DNA from: Prevotella sp. P5-92
GTDB lineage: Bacteria; Bacteroidota; Bacteroidia; Bacteroidales; Bacteroidaceae
DNA length: 64,000 nucleotides
Assembly (NCBI RefSeq): GCF_002251245.1
Contig: NZ_NPJG01000082.1
Span: forward strand, 1-64,000
Direction: 5' to 3'
The notes beneath the pieces are model-generated. The model had not been told where the DNA came from and ran no database searches. It worked only from the letters and a program-made list of their open reading frames with translations. The position numbers and the translations under genes were made by a program. Of this stretch, positions 26,058 through 35,238 are shown piece by piece (position 1 is the stretch's first letter; every line of letters starts with the position of its first letter).

Positions 26058-27785
26058 ATGAGACTCAAAGCTTTCCTAACAATGGCTATGCTGTGCCTCA
26101 CTACACATGTTATGGCAGAAAAAAAGAATGTCACAATAAAGATGCTGGCAACCAGCGATGTCCACGGATATTTCTTCCCGTACGACTTCATTGAACACAA
26201 GCCCATAAGAGGCTCGTTGGCACGCGTGAGCCGATACGTGAAGGACGTGAGAAAGGAGTATGGGAAAAACATGCTTCTCTTTGACAATGGTGACATCCTC
26301 CAAGGCCAACCCACTTGCTATTACAGTAACTTTGTACGTAAGGACAGTATCAACGCAGCTGCCCTGGCAGTCAATTACATGCAGTATGATGCACAGACAA
26401 TAGGTAATCATGACGTGGAGACGGGCCATGACGTGTATGACAAGTGGATAAGCGAAGTGAACTGTCCAATGCTTGGGGCAAACGTTGTTGATACCGCTAC
26501 AGGCGACACATATCTCAAACCGTATGCAGTCTTTGAACGTGAGGGGGTGAGGATAGCCGTCATTGGTATGATAACCCCAGCCATTCCCTATTGGCTACAT
26601 GAGAAGTTGTGGCAAGGACTACGCTTTGAGGATATGGTGAGTGCATCGAGAAAATGGGTGAGACACGTAAAAGACGTTGAAAAAGCCGATGTCGTAGTGG
26701 GTCTTTTCCATAGTGGATGGGATGGAGGAATCACCACAGATAAATATTCAGAAGATGCCTCAATGGCTGTTGCCCAACAAGTTGACGGCTTCGACGTCAT
26801 CTTCTATGGTCATGACCATAAGAGAGCCATACAGAACGTGGTGAACCATAACGGAAATAAGGTGGTGTGTATCGATCCAGGATGCAATGCTACGTCAGTT
26901 GCAGACGCCACATTGACGCTGACGCTTGAAGACGGAAAGGTGGTTTCGAAAAACATTGAGAGCAGCCTTATAGATGTCAGGGATATGGATATTGATGAGG
27001 GCTTTATGGAGTGTATGGAAGATGTCGTTAACGATGTGACACGATTCGTCAGCATCAAACTTGGCCGACTGACAAGAGCCATTCGTACGCGTGACTGTTT
27101 CTTCGGTAGTTCAGATCTTAACGACCTTATCCATGACATTCAACTCACCGTCACAGGTGCAGACATATCTATCAACGCTCCATTGACATTCAACTCTACC
27201 ATTGAGGCAGGCGACGTAACGATAGCCGACATGTTCAAACTTTATAAGTATGAAAATGACCTATATGTGATGAAACTGCGTGGCCATGAGATACGAAAGC
27301 ATCTTGAGATGAGTTACGACCAATGGGTGAATACCATGACCTCTCCCGCCGATCATATCATGCTGCTTAGTGACGATAATACGAGTACACGACCCGGATT
27401 CAAAAACTTAACGTTCAACTTTGATTCAGCCGCAGGTATAGACTATGAGGTGGATGTGACAAAACCTGACGGACAGAAGGTGAGCATACGACGTATGTCG
27501 AATGGCGAACCATTTGTTGAAAGCAAGTGGTATAGGGTGGCAATGAACAGCTATAGGGGAAATGGCGGAGGAGAACTGCTTACCAAAGGAGCGGGCATAC
27601 CAGCTGAAGAACTCGAGAGCCGTATTATTTGGAAGAGCGAACACGACCAACGATATTATATCTTGAAGGAAATTCAACGTAGGAAAATTGTGACGCCTAA
27701 GGCATTCAACAACTGGAAGTTCGTACCAGAAGAGTGGACTCGTCCAGCCCTTGAGCGCGATCGCAAATTATTGTTTAATGAATGA
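26058..27785 (+). CDS. Secreted 5'-nucleotidase / 2',3'-cyclic phosphodiesterase family protein
   Basis: A 575-residue periplasmic or surface metallophosphoesterase with a signal peptide (MRLKAFLTMAMLCLTTHVMA). The metal-binding motifs are in place: TSDVHGYFFPYDF (residues ~33-45), DNGDILQGQ, GNHDVETGHDVYD, and YGHDHKRAI. The C-terminal half is the 5'-nucleotidase substrate-binding domain (SINAPLTFNSTIEAGDVTIA, then ADMFKLYKYENDLYVMKLRG). It should release phosphate from nucleotides for scavenging. It starts 8 bases after clpC and its stop overlaps nudC by 4 bases. Confidence 0.93.
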   Translation: MRLKAFLTMAMLCLTTHVMAEKKNVTIKMLATSDVHGYFFPYDFIEHKPIRGSLARVSRYVKDVRKEYGKNMLLFDNGDILQGQPTCYYSNFVRKDSINAAALAVNYMQYDAQTIGNHDVETGHDVYDKWISEVNCPMLGANVVDTATGDTYLKPYAVFEREGVRIAVIGMITPAIPYWLHEKLWQGLRFEDMVSASRKWVRHVKDVEKADVVVGLFHSGWDGGITTDKYSEDASMAVAQQVDGFDVIFYGHDHKRAIQNVVNHNGNKVVCIDPGCNATSVADATLTLTLEDGKVVSKNIESSLIDVRDMDIDEGFMECMEDVVNDVTRFVSIKLGRLTRAIRTRDCFFGSSDLNDLIHDIQLTVTGADISINAPLTFNSTIEAGDVTIADMFKLYKYENDLYVMKLRGHEIRKHLEMSYDQWVNTMTSPADHIMLLSDDNTSTRPGFKNLTFNFDSAAGIDYEVDVTKPDGQKVSIRRMSNGEPFVESKWYRVAMNSYRGNGGGELLTKGAGIPAEELESRIIWKSEHDQRYYILKEIQRRKIVTPKAFNNWKFVPEEWTRPALERDRKLLFNE

Positions 27786-28555
27786 TGAAGAAGTATTATT
27801 TCGTTTTCTGTAAAGGTGACATCATGCTTGAGCGCCTTGAGGATGGCACATACACCATTCCATATCTTGAACAAGCACCAACGGAGATAAAGCCTTGGAC
27901 TAATGTGATGAACATATCGCCACTCGGCGACAGGGATGTGAGGACATACCGTATAGACAACCCAGTGACCAACGACTCGCGCTATGAGATGTGTGGCTTG
28001 CGCCCCAGCTACTATAAACTCCCTTTTGAACTATATCTCAAGGCGGGTAAATGCCAGGAGATACTCTATTGGGACCAAAACACTCGATATTGTGGCGTCT
28101 GTGGTGCACCGATGAAGATGCATACCGACATCAGCAAGCGTTGTACAGAATGTGGCAAGGAGGTATGGCCTCAACTTGCTACAGCCATTATCGTACTTGT
28201 GCACCGAGGCGATGAGGTACTTCTCGTACATGCAAAGAACTTCCGAAGCAATTTCTTCGGACTCGTTGCAGGATTCGTGGAGACTGGAGAGACACTCGAA
28301 GAGGCTGTGCATCGAGAGGTAATGGAAGAAACTGGACTGACGATAGACAATATCCGTTATTTCGGTAGTCAACCATGGCCGTACCCTTGTGGGCTCATGG
28401 TGGGTTTTGAAGCAGACTATGTTAGTGGCGAGATCAAACTGCAGCAAGAAGAATTGGCAGCGGGAGCTTGGTTTACAAAAGACAATCTTCCCACCATACC
28501 TGAGAAGCTCTCAATAGCACGAAAACTGATTGATTATTGGCTTGAGAAACAATAA
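27782..28555 (+). CDS. nudC: NAD(H) pyrophosphatase / RNA-decapping Nudix enzyme (NudC)
   Basis: A 257-residue Nudix hydrolase that cleaves NADH to NMNH and AMP and can remove NAD caps from RNA. The zinc ribbon CGVCGAPMKMHTDISKRCTE continues to a fourth Cys near residue 120. The Nudix box GFVETGETLEEAVHREVMEE followed by TGL is complete, and the NudC-specific SQPWPYPCGLMVGF follows. The start overlaps the nucleotidase stop (ATGA), so the two are coupled; both belong to nucleotide turnover. Confidence 0.95.
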   Translation: MMKKYYFVFCKGDIMLERLEDGTYTIPYLEQAPTEIKPWTNVMNISPLGDRDVRTYRIDNPVTNDSRYEMCGLRPSYYKLPFELYLKAGKCQEILYWDQNTRYCGVCGAPMKMHTDISKRCTECGKEVWPQLATAIIVLVHRGDEVLLVHAKNFRSNFFGLVAGFVETGETLEEAVHREVMEETGLTIDNIRYFGSQPWPYPCGLMVGFEADYVSGEIKLQQEELAAGAWFTKDNLPTIPEKLSIARKLIDYWLEKQ

Positions 28556-28619
28556 TTACACATTATATAATATAAAAAGGCGTTTTTTTTGATAAATAAT
28601 GAAAATAAACGCTCAAATA

Positions 28620-28651
28620 TTTGGTGGAATGAAAAAAAGTCCGTACCTTTG
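28620..28651 (+). promoter_or_regulatory. Promoter of the tRNA-Val/tRNA-Tyr operon
   Basis: TTTG (28620-28623), a 20-base spacer, TACCTTTG (28644-28651), 18 bases before the first tRNA. Confidence 0.75.
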
Positions 28652-28669
28652 CACCCGCAAATGAGAGGA

Positions 28670-28744
28670 GGGCGCTTAGCTCAGCTGGTTTAGAGCATCT
28701 GCCTTACAAGCAGAGGGTCGGGGGTTCGAATCCCTCAGCGCCCA
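28670..28744 (+). tRNA. tRNA-Val (TAC anticodon)
   Basis: A 75-base cloverleaf. GGGCGCT (28670-28676) pairs with AGCGCCC (28737-28743), with discriminator A at 28744. The anticodon loop CTTACAA gives anticodon TAC, and the T-loop GTTCGAATC is present. CCA is not encoded. Confidence 0.95.
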
Positions 28745-28761
28745 CTAAGATAAACGGAAAC

Positions 28762-28844
28762 GGGTGTTTTCCAGAGTGGCCAAATGGGGCAGACTGTAAA
28801 TCTGCTGTCTTTCGACTTCGGTGGTTCGAATCCATCAGCACCCA
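28762..28844 (+). tRNA. tRNA-Tyr (GTA anticodon)
   Basis: An 83-base class II tRNA with a long variable arm. GGGTGTT (28762-28768) pairs with AGCACCC (28837-28843). The anticodon loop CTGTAAA gives GTA, and GGTTCGAATCC forms the T arm. It is co-transcribed with tRNA-Val and followed by a terminator. Confidence 0.95.
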
Positions 28845-28847
28845 CAA

Positions 28848-28889
28848 AGAGACATGCAAGTGTTTTTACTTGCATGTCTCTCTGTTTTT
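28848..28889 (+). terminator. Terminator of the tRNA operon
   Basis: AGAGACATGCAAGT (28848-28861) pairs with ACTTGCATGTCTCT (28868-28881) around a 6-base loop, followed by CTGTTTTT. Confidence 0.85.
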
Positions 28890-29059
28890 AGTGGTATTTT
28901 CATATATACGACAATAATTCATTTATGATTTTTTAAGAATAAAAATTGAAAAAAACAATGAAGTTTGCCGTATTTTTTGTAACTTTGCAAGCGATTTATG
29001 CAAAATGCGCATAGTTGTTTGAATATCAGATACTTAGAATATAATAGAGGAAATTAAGC

Positions 29060-29932
29060 ATGAGACAATTAAAAATTCAGAAGAGTATTACGAATCGTTC
29101 AAGTGAGGCTTTGGACAAGTATCTTGTCGAAATAGGTCGCGCACCATTGATTTCCATTGATGAGGAGATTGAACTGGCTCAGAAGATAAGGAAAGGTGGT
29201 CCAGAGGGCGAGCGCGCCAAGGATAAGCTTGTTACAGCCAACTTGCGTTTCGTTGTATCCGTAGCGAAGCAGTATCAGCATCAGGGACTTACTCTTACTG
29301 ACTTGATTGATGAGGGTAACATTGGCCTTATTAAGGCTGCACAGAAATTTGACGAAACAAGAGGATTTAAATTCATCTCATATGCTGTATGGTGGATCAG
29401 ACAGAGCATACTCCAGGCTATTGCGGAACAGAGCCGTATAGTACGTCTGCCACTGAACCAGGTGGGTTCGCTCAGCAAGATCAACCACGAGATTAATAAG
29501 TTTGAACAGGAGAACCAGCGTCATCCGTCAGTATCAGAGCTCAGCGAAGCAACTAATCTCGATGAGGAAAAGATCGGACAGAGCCTTATGGCCGATGGTC
29601 ATCACGTCTCTATTGATGCGCCATTCCAGGATGGTGAGGACAACTGTATGCTCGACGTGATGGCAAGTGGTGATGACAGCCGTACAGACCGACATGTTGA
29701 TCATGAGTCGATGGCTCTTGAGCTTGAGAATGTACTTAATAAAGTGCTTAAAGACCGTGAGATAACCATTATCCGCGAGTGCTTCGGCATCGGAGGTCCA
29801 GAAAAGGGACTTGAGGAGATTGGCGATCGTCTTGGACTTACCCGAGAGCGTGTGCGTCAGATTCGCGAAAAGAGCATCGCGAAGTTGCGCGACAGCGGCA
29901 ATGCCAAGATCCTTATGAAATATCTTGGCTAA
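29060..29932 (+). CDS. rpoD: Primary sigma factor RpoD/SigA
   Basis: A 290-residue sigma-70 family protein, the short Bacteroidetes housekeeping form that lacks region 1.1. Region 1.2 is SEALDKYLVEIGRAPLI; region 2 includes ANLRFVVSVAKQYQHQGLTL, LIDEGNIGLIKAAQKFD and FKFISYAVWWIRQSILQAI; region 4.2 is the helix-turn-helix LEEIGDRLGLTRERVRQIRE. It should recognise the TAnnTTTG promoters seen throughout the window. TAACTTTG at 28980-28987 is a likely -7 element; its -33 partner is poor. Confidence 0.96.
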   Translation: MRQLKIQKSITNRSSEALDKYLVEIGRAPLISIDEEIELAQKIRKGGPEGERAKDKLVTANLRFVVSVAKQYQHQGLTLTDLIDEGNIGLIKAAQKFDETRGFKFISYAVWWIRQSILQAIAEQSRIVRLPLNQVGSLSKINHEINKFEQENQRHPSVSELSEATNLDEEKIGQSLMADGHHVSIDAPFQDGEDNCMLDVMASGDDSRTDRHVDHESMALELENVLNKVLKDREITIIRECFGIGGPEKGLEEIGDRLGLTRERVRQIREKSIAKLRDSGNAKILMKYLG

Positions 29933-32003
29933 CAGGAGTTGCTTGATATACAAAACTATCATAAGAACAACGGTAATATTGGGCATGCTCTTTGGCATGC
30001 CCAATATTGTTAAAGGGCGGCAGGTGACTGACTCCCTAATACTCGAACGTTTGTTTTCTTTCCAGCGTATTTCTGGTTGTGGCATCATAGACTCAACCAC
30101 AAACGTATATAAGAAACTTTATATTGATACTCGAAGACGAAACTTTACGATGATGTGCGTGCCATCGTTGTTCCATATAGCTTATGGCGACAGACAATAC
30201 ATCTTGGAATCTTATGGAAAGATAAGGTTCGACAGTCTCACACACTTTACAGACAAGAAACAGATCTATGTAAGTACGGTGCCACATCGCTCGTCGATCC
30301 TCACTGTGCTCAGATCATACACAGTGCCAAACATATATGGAGTGGCGATATTTGACGGACACGTACTCTCGCCTTTCAACCGGAACAACACTATATACTA
30401 CAGATATACCATAAGCGAGGTGAGCGAGGAATGCCATCTTGTCACATTTAAGCCGCGAAGCAACAATACACAACTCGTGAAAGGGTTCGCTATGGTGGAA
30501 ACAGCCACTGGACGTGTCTCTTTTGCCAGGCTTCAAGGAGAGTTCGACATGTTGCATTTTGATATCGAGACACACTTCAGCCAAGAAGAAGCGAAGAAAC
30601 GTTCGTCGGTACCAAAGGAATGTGTCATCAATACACGGTTCAAGTTTCTTGGAAATGATATTCAATCCTCATTTACGACAATCTACGGTTGTGATGTGGC
30701 ACTGCCCGACTCCATCGAGTCGAGTGCCGACATGCGAATGCTCAATATGGTGCGTCCCGTGCCACTCGATTCTGCCGAGATTGAGGTATATAAGGATTTC
30801 TTCGGAAAGGTAATCACCGAGGACATTACCATTAAGGAAGAAGAGGCAAAAGATACACTAACGGTGGCTGAAAAGAAGAAAAACAACTTTGGAAAGATAG
30901 CGTGGGACCTGCTTGAAGACAATATGCTGAGTAGCATACGTGGAGAAAACGAAAACGGGTATTTTAAACTCTCGCCCATCATCAATCCTCAGTATCTCAG
31001 CTACAGCAACAGCCGTGGATTAGCCTACAAGATGAAACTATGGGCTCAATACAAGTTTAACGAAAAACGAAAGCTCTCTTTCGACGCACGTATAGGTTAT
31101 AATTTCAAGATTAAACAATTCTATTTCGACAACTGCCTCCACTTCGACTTTAATCCCAAACGCAACGGATGGTTGGAATTACAGGTGGGAAACGGCAATA
31201 GGATTACAAACTCGTCGGTACTTGATGTACTGAAAGAGGAACACCGCGACACTCTGGACTTCTCTCAACTCGGACTACACTATTTCAACGACAACCGATA
31301 TGAATTGAGATGCAATATAGCGGTCACAGACCAATTTGAAGTGATGCCCGCATTAACATATCACAACCGAACTGCCGTAAACAAAGAAGCCATGATACTC
31401 ACAGGGCAACCTACGGCATATAAAGGCTTTGCCCCGTCGTTGACATTGAAATACCAGCCTTCCCCATCATGGCCAGTGATGTCGGTAAACTATGAGAGAT
31501 GTATCGACAATGTGATAGAGTCGAACATGGAATATGAACGATGGGAGATTGACTGCTCATACCGACGCCGCTATAGCTCGCTGAAACGCTTCAATGCACG
31601 AGTGGGAGCAGGATTCTATACCAACAAGTCAACAACATATTTCGTCGATTACCTCAATTTCCATGAAGACTACCTGCCAGGCGGATGGGACGACGAGTGG
31701 ACAGGCGAATTCCAATTGCTCAACAGCCAGTGGTATAACGCATCTAACTATTATCTGCGTACAAACCTGTCGTATGACTCTCCCTTGTTGATGATGACAT
31801 GTCTGCCTATCGCTGGACGCATCATCGAATCTGAACGCCTCTATTTCAGCTTTGTGCAGCTGGAGAAGACACGTCCATATTTTGAATTTGGATATGGGTT
31901 CTCCACCCGCTTTGTATCCTTGGCATTCTTCTCCAGTTTCCTTGGAAACTCGTTTGAGAGGTTTGGAACGAAGTTTACCTTCGAATTATTTAGAAAGTGG
32001 TAA
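29925..32003 (+). CDS. DUF5686-type outer-membrane protein
   Basis: About 690 residues, resembling the C-terminal region of DUF5686 proteins of Bacteroidetes. The C-terminal half is a likely beta barrel with many alternating aromatic strands (ISPIINPQYLSYSN-like, RKLSFDARIGYNFKIKQFYF) and ends FTFELFRKW, an outer-membrane beta signal. A signal peptide follows the start (KTIIRTTVILGMLFGMPNIV). No ATG precedes the signal: the frame opens at a TTG at 29925 that overlaps rpoD by 8 bases, while a TTG at 29943, just after AGGAG, is the likelier start. The carboxypeptidase-regulatory domain usual in full-length members was not seen. Function is unknown. Confidence 0.72.
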   Translation: MANRSCLIYKTIIRTTVILGMLFGMPNIVKGRQVTDSLILERLFSFQRISGCGIIDSTTNVYKKLYIDTRRRNFTMMCVPSLFHIAYGDRQYILESYGKIRFDSLTHFTDKKQIYVSTVPHRSSILTVLRSYTVPNIYGVAIFDGHVLSPFNRNNTIYYRYTISEVSEECHLVTFKPRSNNTQLVKGFAMVETATGRVSFARLQGEFDMLHFDIETHFSQEEAKKRSSVPKECVINTRFKFLGNDIQSSFTTIYGCDVALPDSIESSADMRMLNMVRPVPLDSAEIEVYKDFFGKVITEDITIKEEEAKDTLTVAEKKKNNFGKIAWDLLEDNMLSSIRGENENGYFKLSPIINPQYLSYSNSRGLAYKMKLWAQYKFNEKRKLSFDARIGYNFKIKQFYFDNCLHFDFNPKRNGWLELQVGNGNRITNSSVLDVLKEEHRDTLDFSQLGLHYFNDNRYELRCNIAVTDQFEVMPALTYHNRTAVNKEAMILTGQPTAYKGFAPSLTLKYQPSPSWPVMSVNYERCIDNVIESNMEYERWEIDCSYRRRYSSLKRFNARVGAGFYTNKSTTYFVDYLNFHEDYLPGGWDDEWTGEFQLLNSQWYNASNYYLRTNLSYDSPLLMMTCLPIAGRIIESERLYFSFVQLEKTRPYFEFGYGFSTRFVSLAFFSSFLGNSFERFGTKFTFELFRKW

Positions 32004-32028
32004 CAAACAAATAATTAAACTGACATAT

Positions 32029-35000
32029 ATGACAAAACCATTGACAGTCTATAAGGCAAGTGCAGGAAGCGGAAAGACCTTTACCCTTGCCGTGGAATAT
32101 ATAAAACTGCTCGTGGAGAATCCGCAGCAGTACCGCAATATTCTCGCAGTGACCTTCACCAACAAGGCTACGGAAGAGATGAAGATGAGAATACTCAGCC
32201 AACTCTACGGCATCTGGAATCAGTATCCTGATTCGGATCAATACACAAAAAAGATCTGCGCTGAACTCAATTGTAGTGTGGAGTTCCTCAGAGGAAGAGT
32301 TAACACAGCCCTGAAACTATTGATTCATAACTACAGTTTCTTCCGTATAGAGACCATCGACAGCTTCTTCCAGAGTGTGTTGCGTAATCTTGCACATGAA
32401 CTCGATCTCACGCCAAACCTAAGGATAGAACTCAACGACGACGAGGTGGAAGAACGTGCCGTTGACAAGATGATAGAAGAACTGACGCCAAACAAAGACA
32501 TCATGGATTGGATCATGGCATATATACGTGATGCGATGCAAGACGACAAGAGTTGGAACGTGATAGGTCAGATAAAAAAGTTTGGACTCACCATCTTCAA
32601 GGACTTCTATAAGGATAACCATAAGGAACTGTCGGATGCCATAGGCGATATTGACGCATATAAAGCCTACATACGGCACTTGAAAAAAGAACGTGACGAA
32701 GCCGTAAACAGGGTGAAAAAAATATCAGCGTCTTTCTATAAGACCATTGGTGACGCAAATCTGACTGTCGATGATTTCTTATATAAAAAATCTGGAGTGG
32801 TAGGATTGTTCGAGAAAATAAAAAACGGCCCTATCCCACCCTCAGAAATCAAAGGCCGACAGATAAGTGCCGTGGGTAATCCTGACAATTGGGTTACGAA
32901 TAAACATAAAAGAGCCGATGAGATTAAAGCACTTGTAAGCAGCGATCTCAACCCTCTGCTTGAACAAGTCGTAAACAATATGGCGAATGAATGGAAAACA
33001 TATCAGACTGCACAGCTCACGTTACGACATCTCTACCAGCTCCGCCTCCTCGATGCTATTGAAAAAACAGTAAGGACTATGAATGAGGAAGCAGGGCAAT
33101 TCCTGCTGTCAGACACACAACATCTGCTACGCTCACTCATCGACAACAGCGACTCGCCATTCATCTTCGAGAAGATTGGCTCTAGACTTGAACACATCAT
33201 GATAGACGAGTTTCAGGACACCAGCGTGGTGCAGTGGAATAACTTCAACGTGCTGCTTAAAGAATGTATGAGCCATAAGGGCAGTCATAACCTCATCGTG
33301 GGTGATGTCAAGCAGAGCATCTATCGTTGGCGTTCAGGCGACTGGCGCTTGCTGAACGATATTGAGGGAAATTTCCGAAATGCCTCGAAGATGGTGGAAG
33401 TGATGCCACTGAAGACCAACTACCGTTCACAGGCAGTGATCATCAACTTCAATAATGTGTTTTTCAAGGAGGCAAAGACCATTGAATATGATAATCACAA
33501 ATTGATTCTGCCTGATGATGCCGATCAACTCAGACGTGGCTATTCTGATGTGGTGCAGCGACGTCGTAGAGGCATAGACAAGAAAGGACTGGTTGAGATA
33601 ACCTTGTTGCCAAAAGAAGACAGTCAGCAAGAGACACTGAAGATGGTAAGCGACACACTCAAGACACTCATTGAGGCTGGCGCCAAACAGAGCGATATAG
33701 CCATCCTCGTGCGAACCAATGCGTCGATACCGCTCATTGCTGACTATCTTGCACAGGAGTGTCCCGACATACAAGTGGTTTCTGATGAGGCGTTCAGACT
33801 GCAGTCGTCAACGGCGGTGTGTATCATCGTCGATGCACTCCACTTGCTGACACATCCCGACGATATCCTCACACGTTACTCGTTGGTGATGATGTATCAG
33901 ACGATGGTCATGAAGAAAGATGCCGACATGAACGACATATTTCTCAACACAGCAGAGGAAGATTGGTTGCCGTCTGAGTTTACCGAACATCGTCAGGACT
34001 TGTTGCTCATGCCATTGTTCGACCTGGCTCAGAGACTTTGCAACATCTTCAAGGTGAATGATATTGAGGGACAGACGGCGTATATATGCGCATTCTTCGA
34101 CCAACTCACCAAGTTCTCTACCGATACCACCAGCGACATCGATGCCTTTGTAAATCATTGGTACGAGTCGGTAGCAAAGAAGAACATACGTAGCGACGAG
34201 GCAAATGGAGTGAGAATACTCTCGATACACAAGAGCAAGGGACTGGAGTATGAACATGTCATTATACCCTTCTGCGACTGGGATTTGGAGCCTAAAGCAG
34301 GCAGCATGATATGGTGTAAGCCTGAGCCTATTCAGGATTATTCCCTTCCTATCGTACCAATCGACTATAGCAGTAAGGCTCTTGGAGGTACCAGATATGA
34401 AACCGATTACCACAAGGAAAACTTACAGAACACCGTGGATAATCTCAACCTTCTGTATGTGGCTTTCACACGTGCTGGACGCAGCCTCTTTGTCATAGGC
34501 ACAAGAGCTTCAAAGTCAAGACGTTCGTACTTGTTGGAGGAGTGTCTTCCAATAGTATTACAAAAACTCTCAGGTTCTAATATAGAAGGTGTGGATGATA
34601 AGGAAGCGAAGCTCATTTTTAAATACGGACAACTCGATATTTGCAATAAGGAAAAGGCAGAATCTAAGAACGTGATGCTTGCAAAGTCATCACCAGTAAG
34701 GGTAACTTTTGATTGTCATGATAGTAATGTTGTATTCAAACAGAGCAATAAAAGCCGTGAGTTTATCGAGGGAGAGAGCGAACAGGCGGGCTATATCAAG
34801 TCTGGCAATGTGTTGCACTATGTCTTCTCGAAGATAAAGACAAAAGACGACATTGACCATGTCCTTAACACTCTTGATAACGAGGGAATCTTCGACAATG
34901 TCACGATGACAAAAAAGTCGGTAAGGAATATGCTCCACAAGCGACTGAACCACCCAGTGGTAAGTCAATGGTTTGCACCAGGACTCACGCTCTATAATGA

Positions 35001-35238
35001 ATGTACAATATTACAATATGACAAAGACGAAAAGAAGGTCGTCGAGTGTCGTCCTGACCGTGTGGTGAATGACGGAAAGACAATGACCGTTATCGACTTT
35101 AAGTTTGGCAATCCTCATGACGAACATGTCAACCAGGTTCAAGGCTATATGAAAACCATGAAGGAGATGGGACATTACGACGTGAAGGGATATGTATGGT
35201 ATGTATTTATGAACAATATTGTAGAAGTAAAGGCATGA
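32029..35238 (+). CDS. AddA/RecB-like UvrD-family helicase-nuclease
   Basis: A 1069-residue ATP-dependent helicase with a C-terminal nuclease, acting in double-strand-break repair. The Walker A motif ASAGSGKTFTLA is at residues 10-21, followed by ILAVTFTNKATEEMKMRIL (motif Ia), IMIDEFQDTSVVQWNNF (Walker B), VGDVKQSIYRWRSGD (motif III), RILSIHKSKGLEYEHVII (motif V) and LYVAFTRAG (motif VI). Near the end, VIDFKFGNPHDEHVNQVQGY fits a RecB-type PD-(D/E)XK active site. The ATG at 32029 is chosen because it places the helicase motif at the usual distance. Its stop overlaps the AddB-like start by 4 bases. Confidence 0.92.
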   Translation: MTKPLTVYKASAGSGKTFTLAVEYIKLLVENPQQYRNILAVTFTNKATEEMKMRILSQLYGIWNQYPDSDQYTKKICAELNCSVEFLRGRVNTALKLLIHNYSFFRIETIDSFFQSVLRNLAHELDLTPNLRIELNDDEVEERAVDKMIEELTPNKDIMDWIMAYIRDAMQDDKSWNVIGQIKKFGLTIFKDFYKDNHKELSDAIGDIDAYKAYIRHLKKERDEAVNRVKKISASFYKTIGDANLTVDDFLYKKSGVVGLFEKIKNGPIPPSEIKGRQISAVGNPDNWVTNKHKRADEIKALVSSDLNPLLEQVVNNMANEWKTYQTAQLTLRHLYQLRLLDAIEKTVRTMNEEAGQFLLSDTQHLLRSLIDNSDSPFIFEKIGSRLEHIMIDEFQDTSVVQWNNFNVLLKECMSHKGSHNLIVGDVKQSIYRWRSGDWRLLNDIEGNFRNASKMVEVMPLKTNYRSQAVIINFNNVFFKEAKTIEYDNHKLILPDDADQLRRGYSDVVQRRRRGIDKKGLVEITLLPKEDSQQETLKMVSDTLKTLIEAGAKQSDIAILVRTNASIPLIADYLAQECPDIQVVSDEAFRLQSSTAVCIIVDALHLLTHPDDILTRYSLVMMYQTMVMKKDADMNDIFLNTAEEDWLPSEFTEHRQDLLLMPLFDLAQRLCNIFKVNDIEGQTAYICAFFDQLTKFSTDTTSDIDAFVNHWYESVAKKNIRSDEANGVRILSIHKSKGLEYEHVIIPFCDWDLEPKAGSMIWCKPEPIQDYSLPIVPIDYSSKALGGTRYETDYHKENLQNTVDNLNLLYVAFTRAGRSLFVIGTRASKSRRSYLLEECLPIVLQKLSGSNIEGVDDKEAKLIFKYGQLDICNKEKAESKNVMLAKSSPVRVTFDCHDSNVVFKQSNKSREFIEGESEQAGYIKSGNVLHYVFSKIKTKDDIDHVLNTLDNEGIFDNVTMTKKSVRNMLHKRLNHPVVSQWFAPGLTLYNECTILQYDKDEKKVVECRPDRVVNDGKTMTVIDFKFGNPHDEHVNQVQGYMKTMKEMGHYDVKGYVWYVFMNNIVEVKA

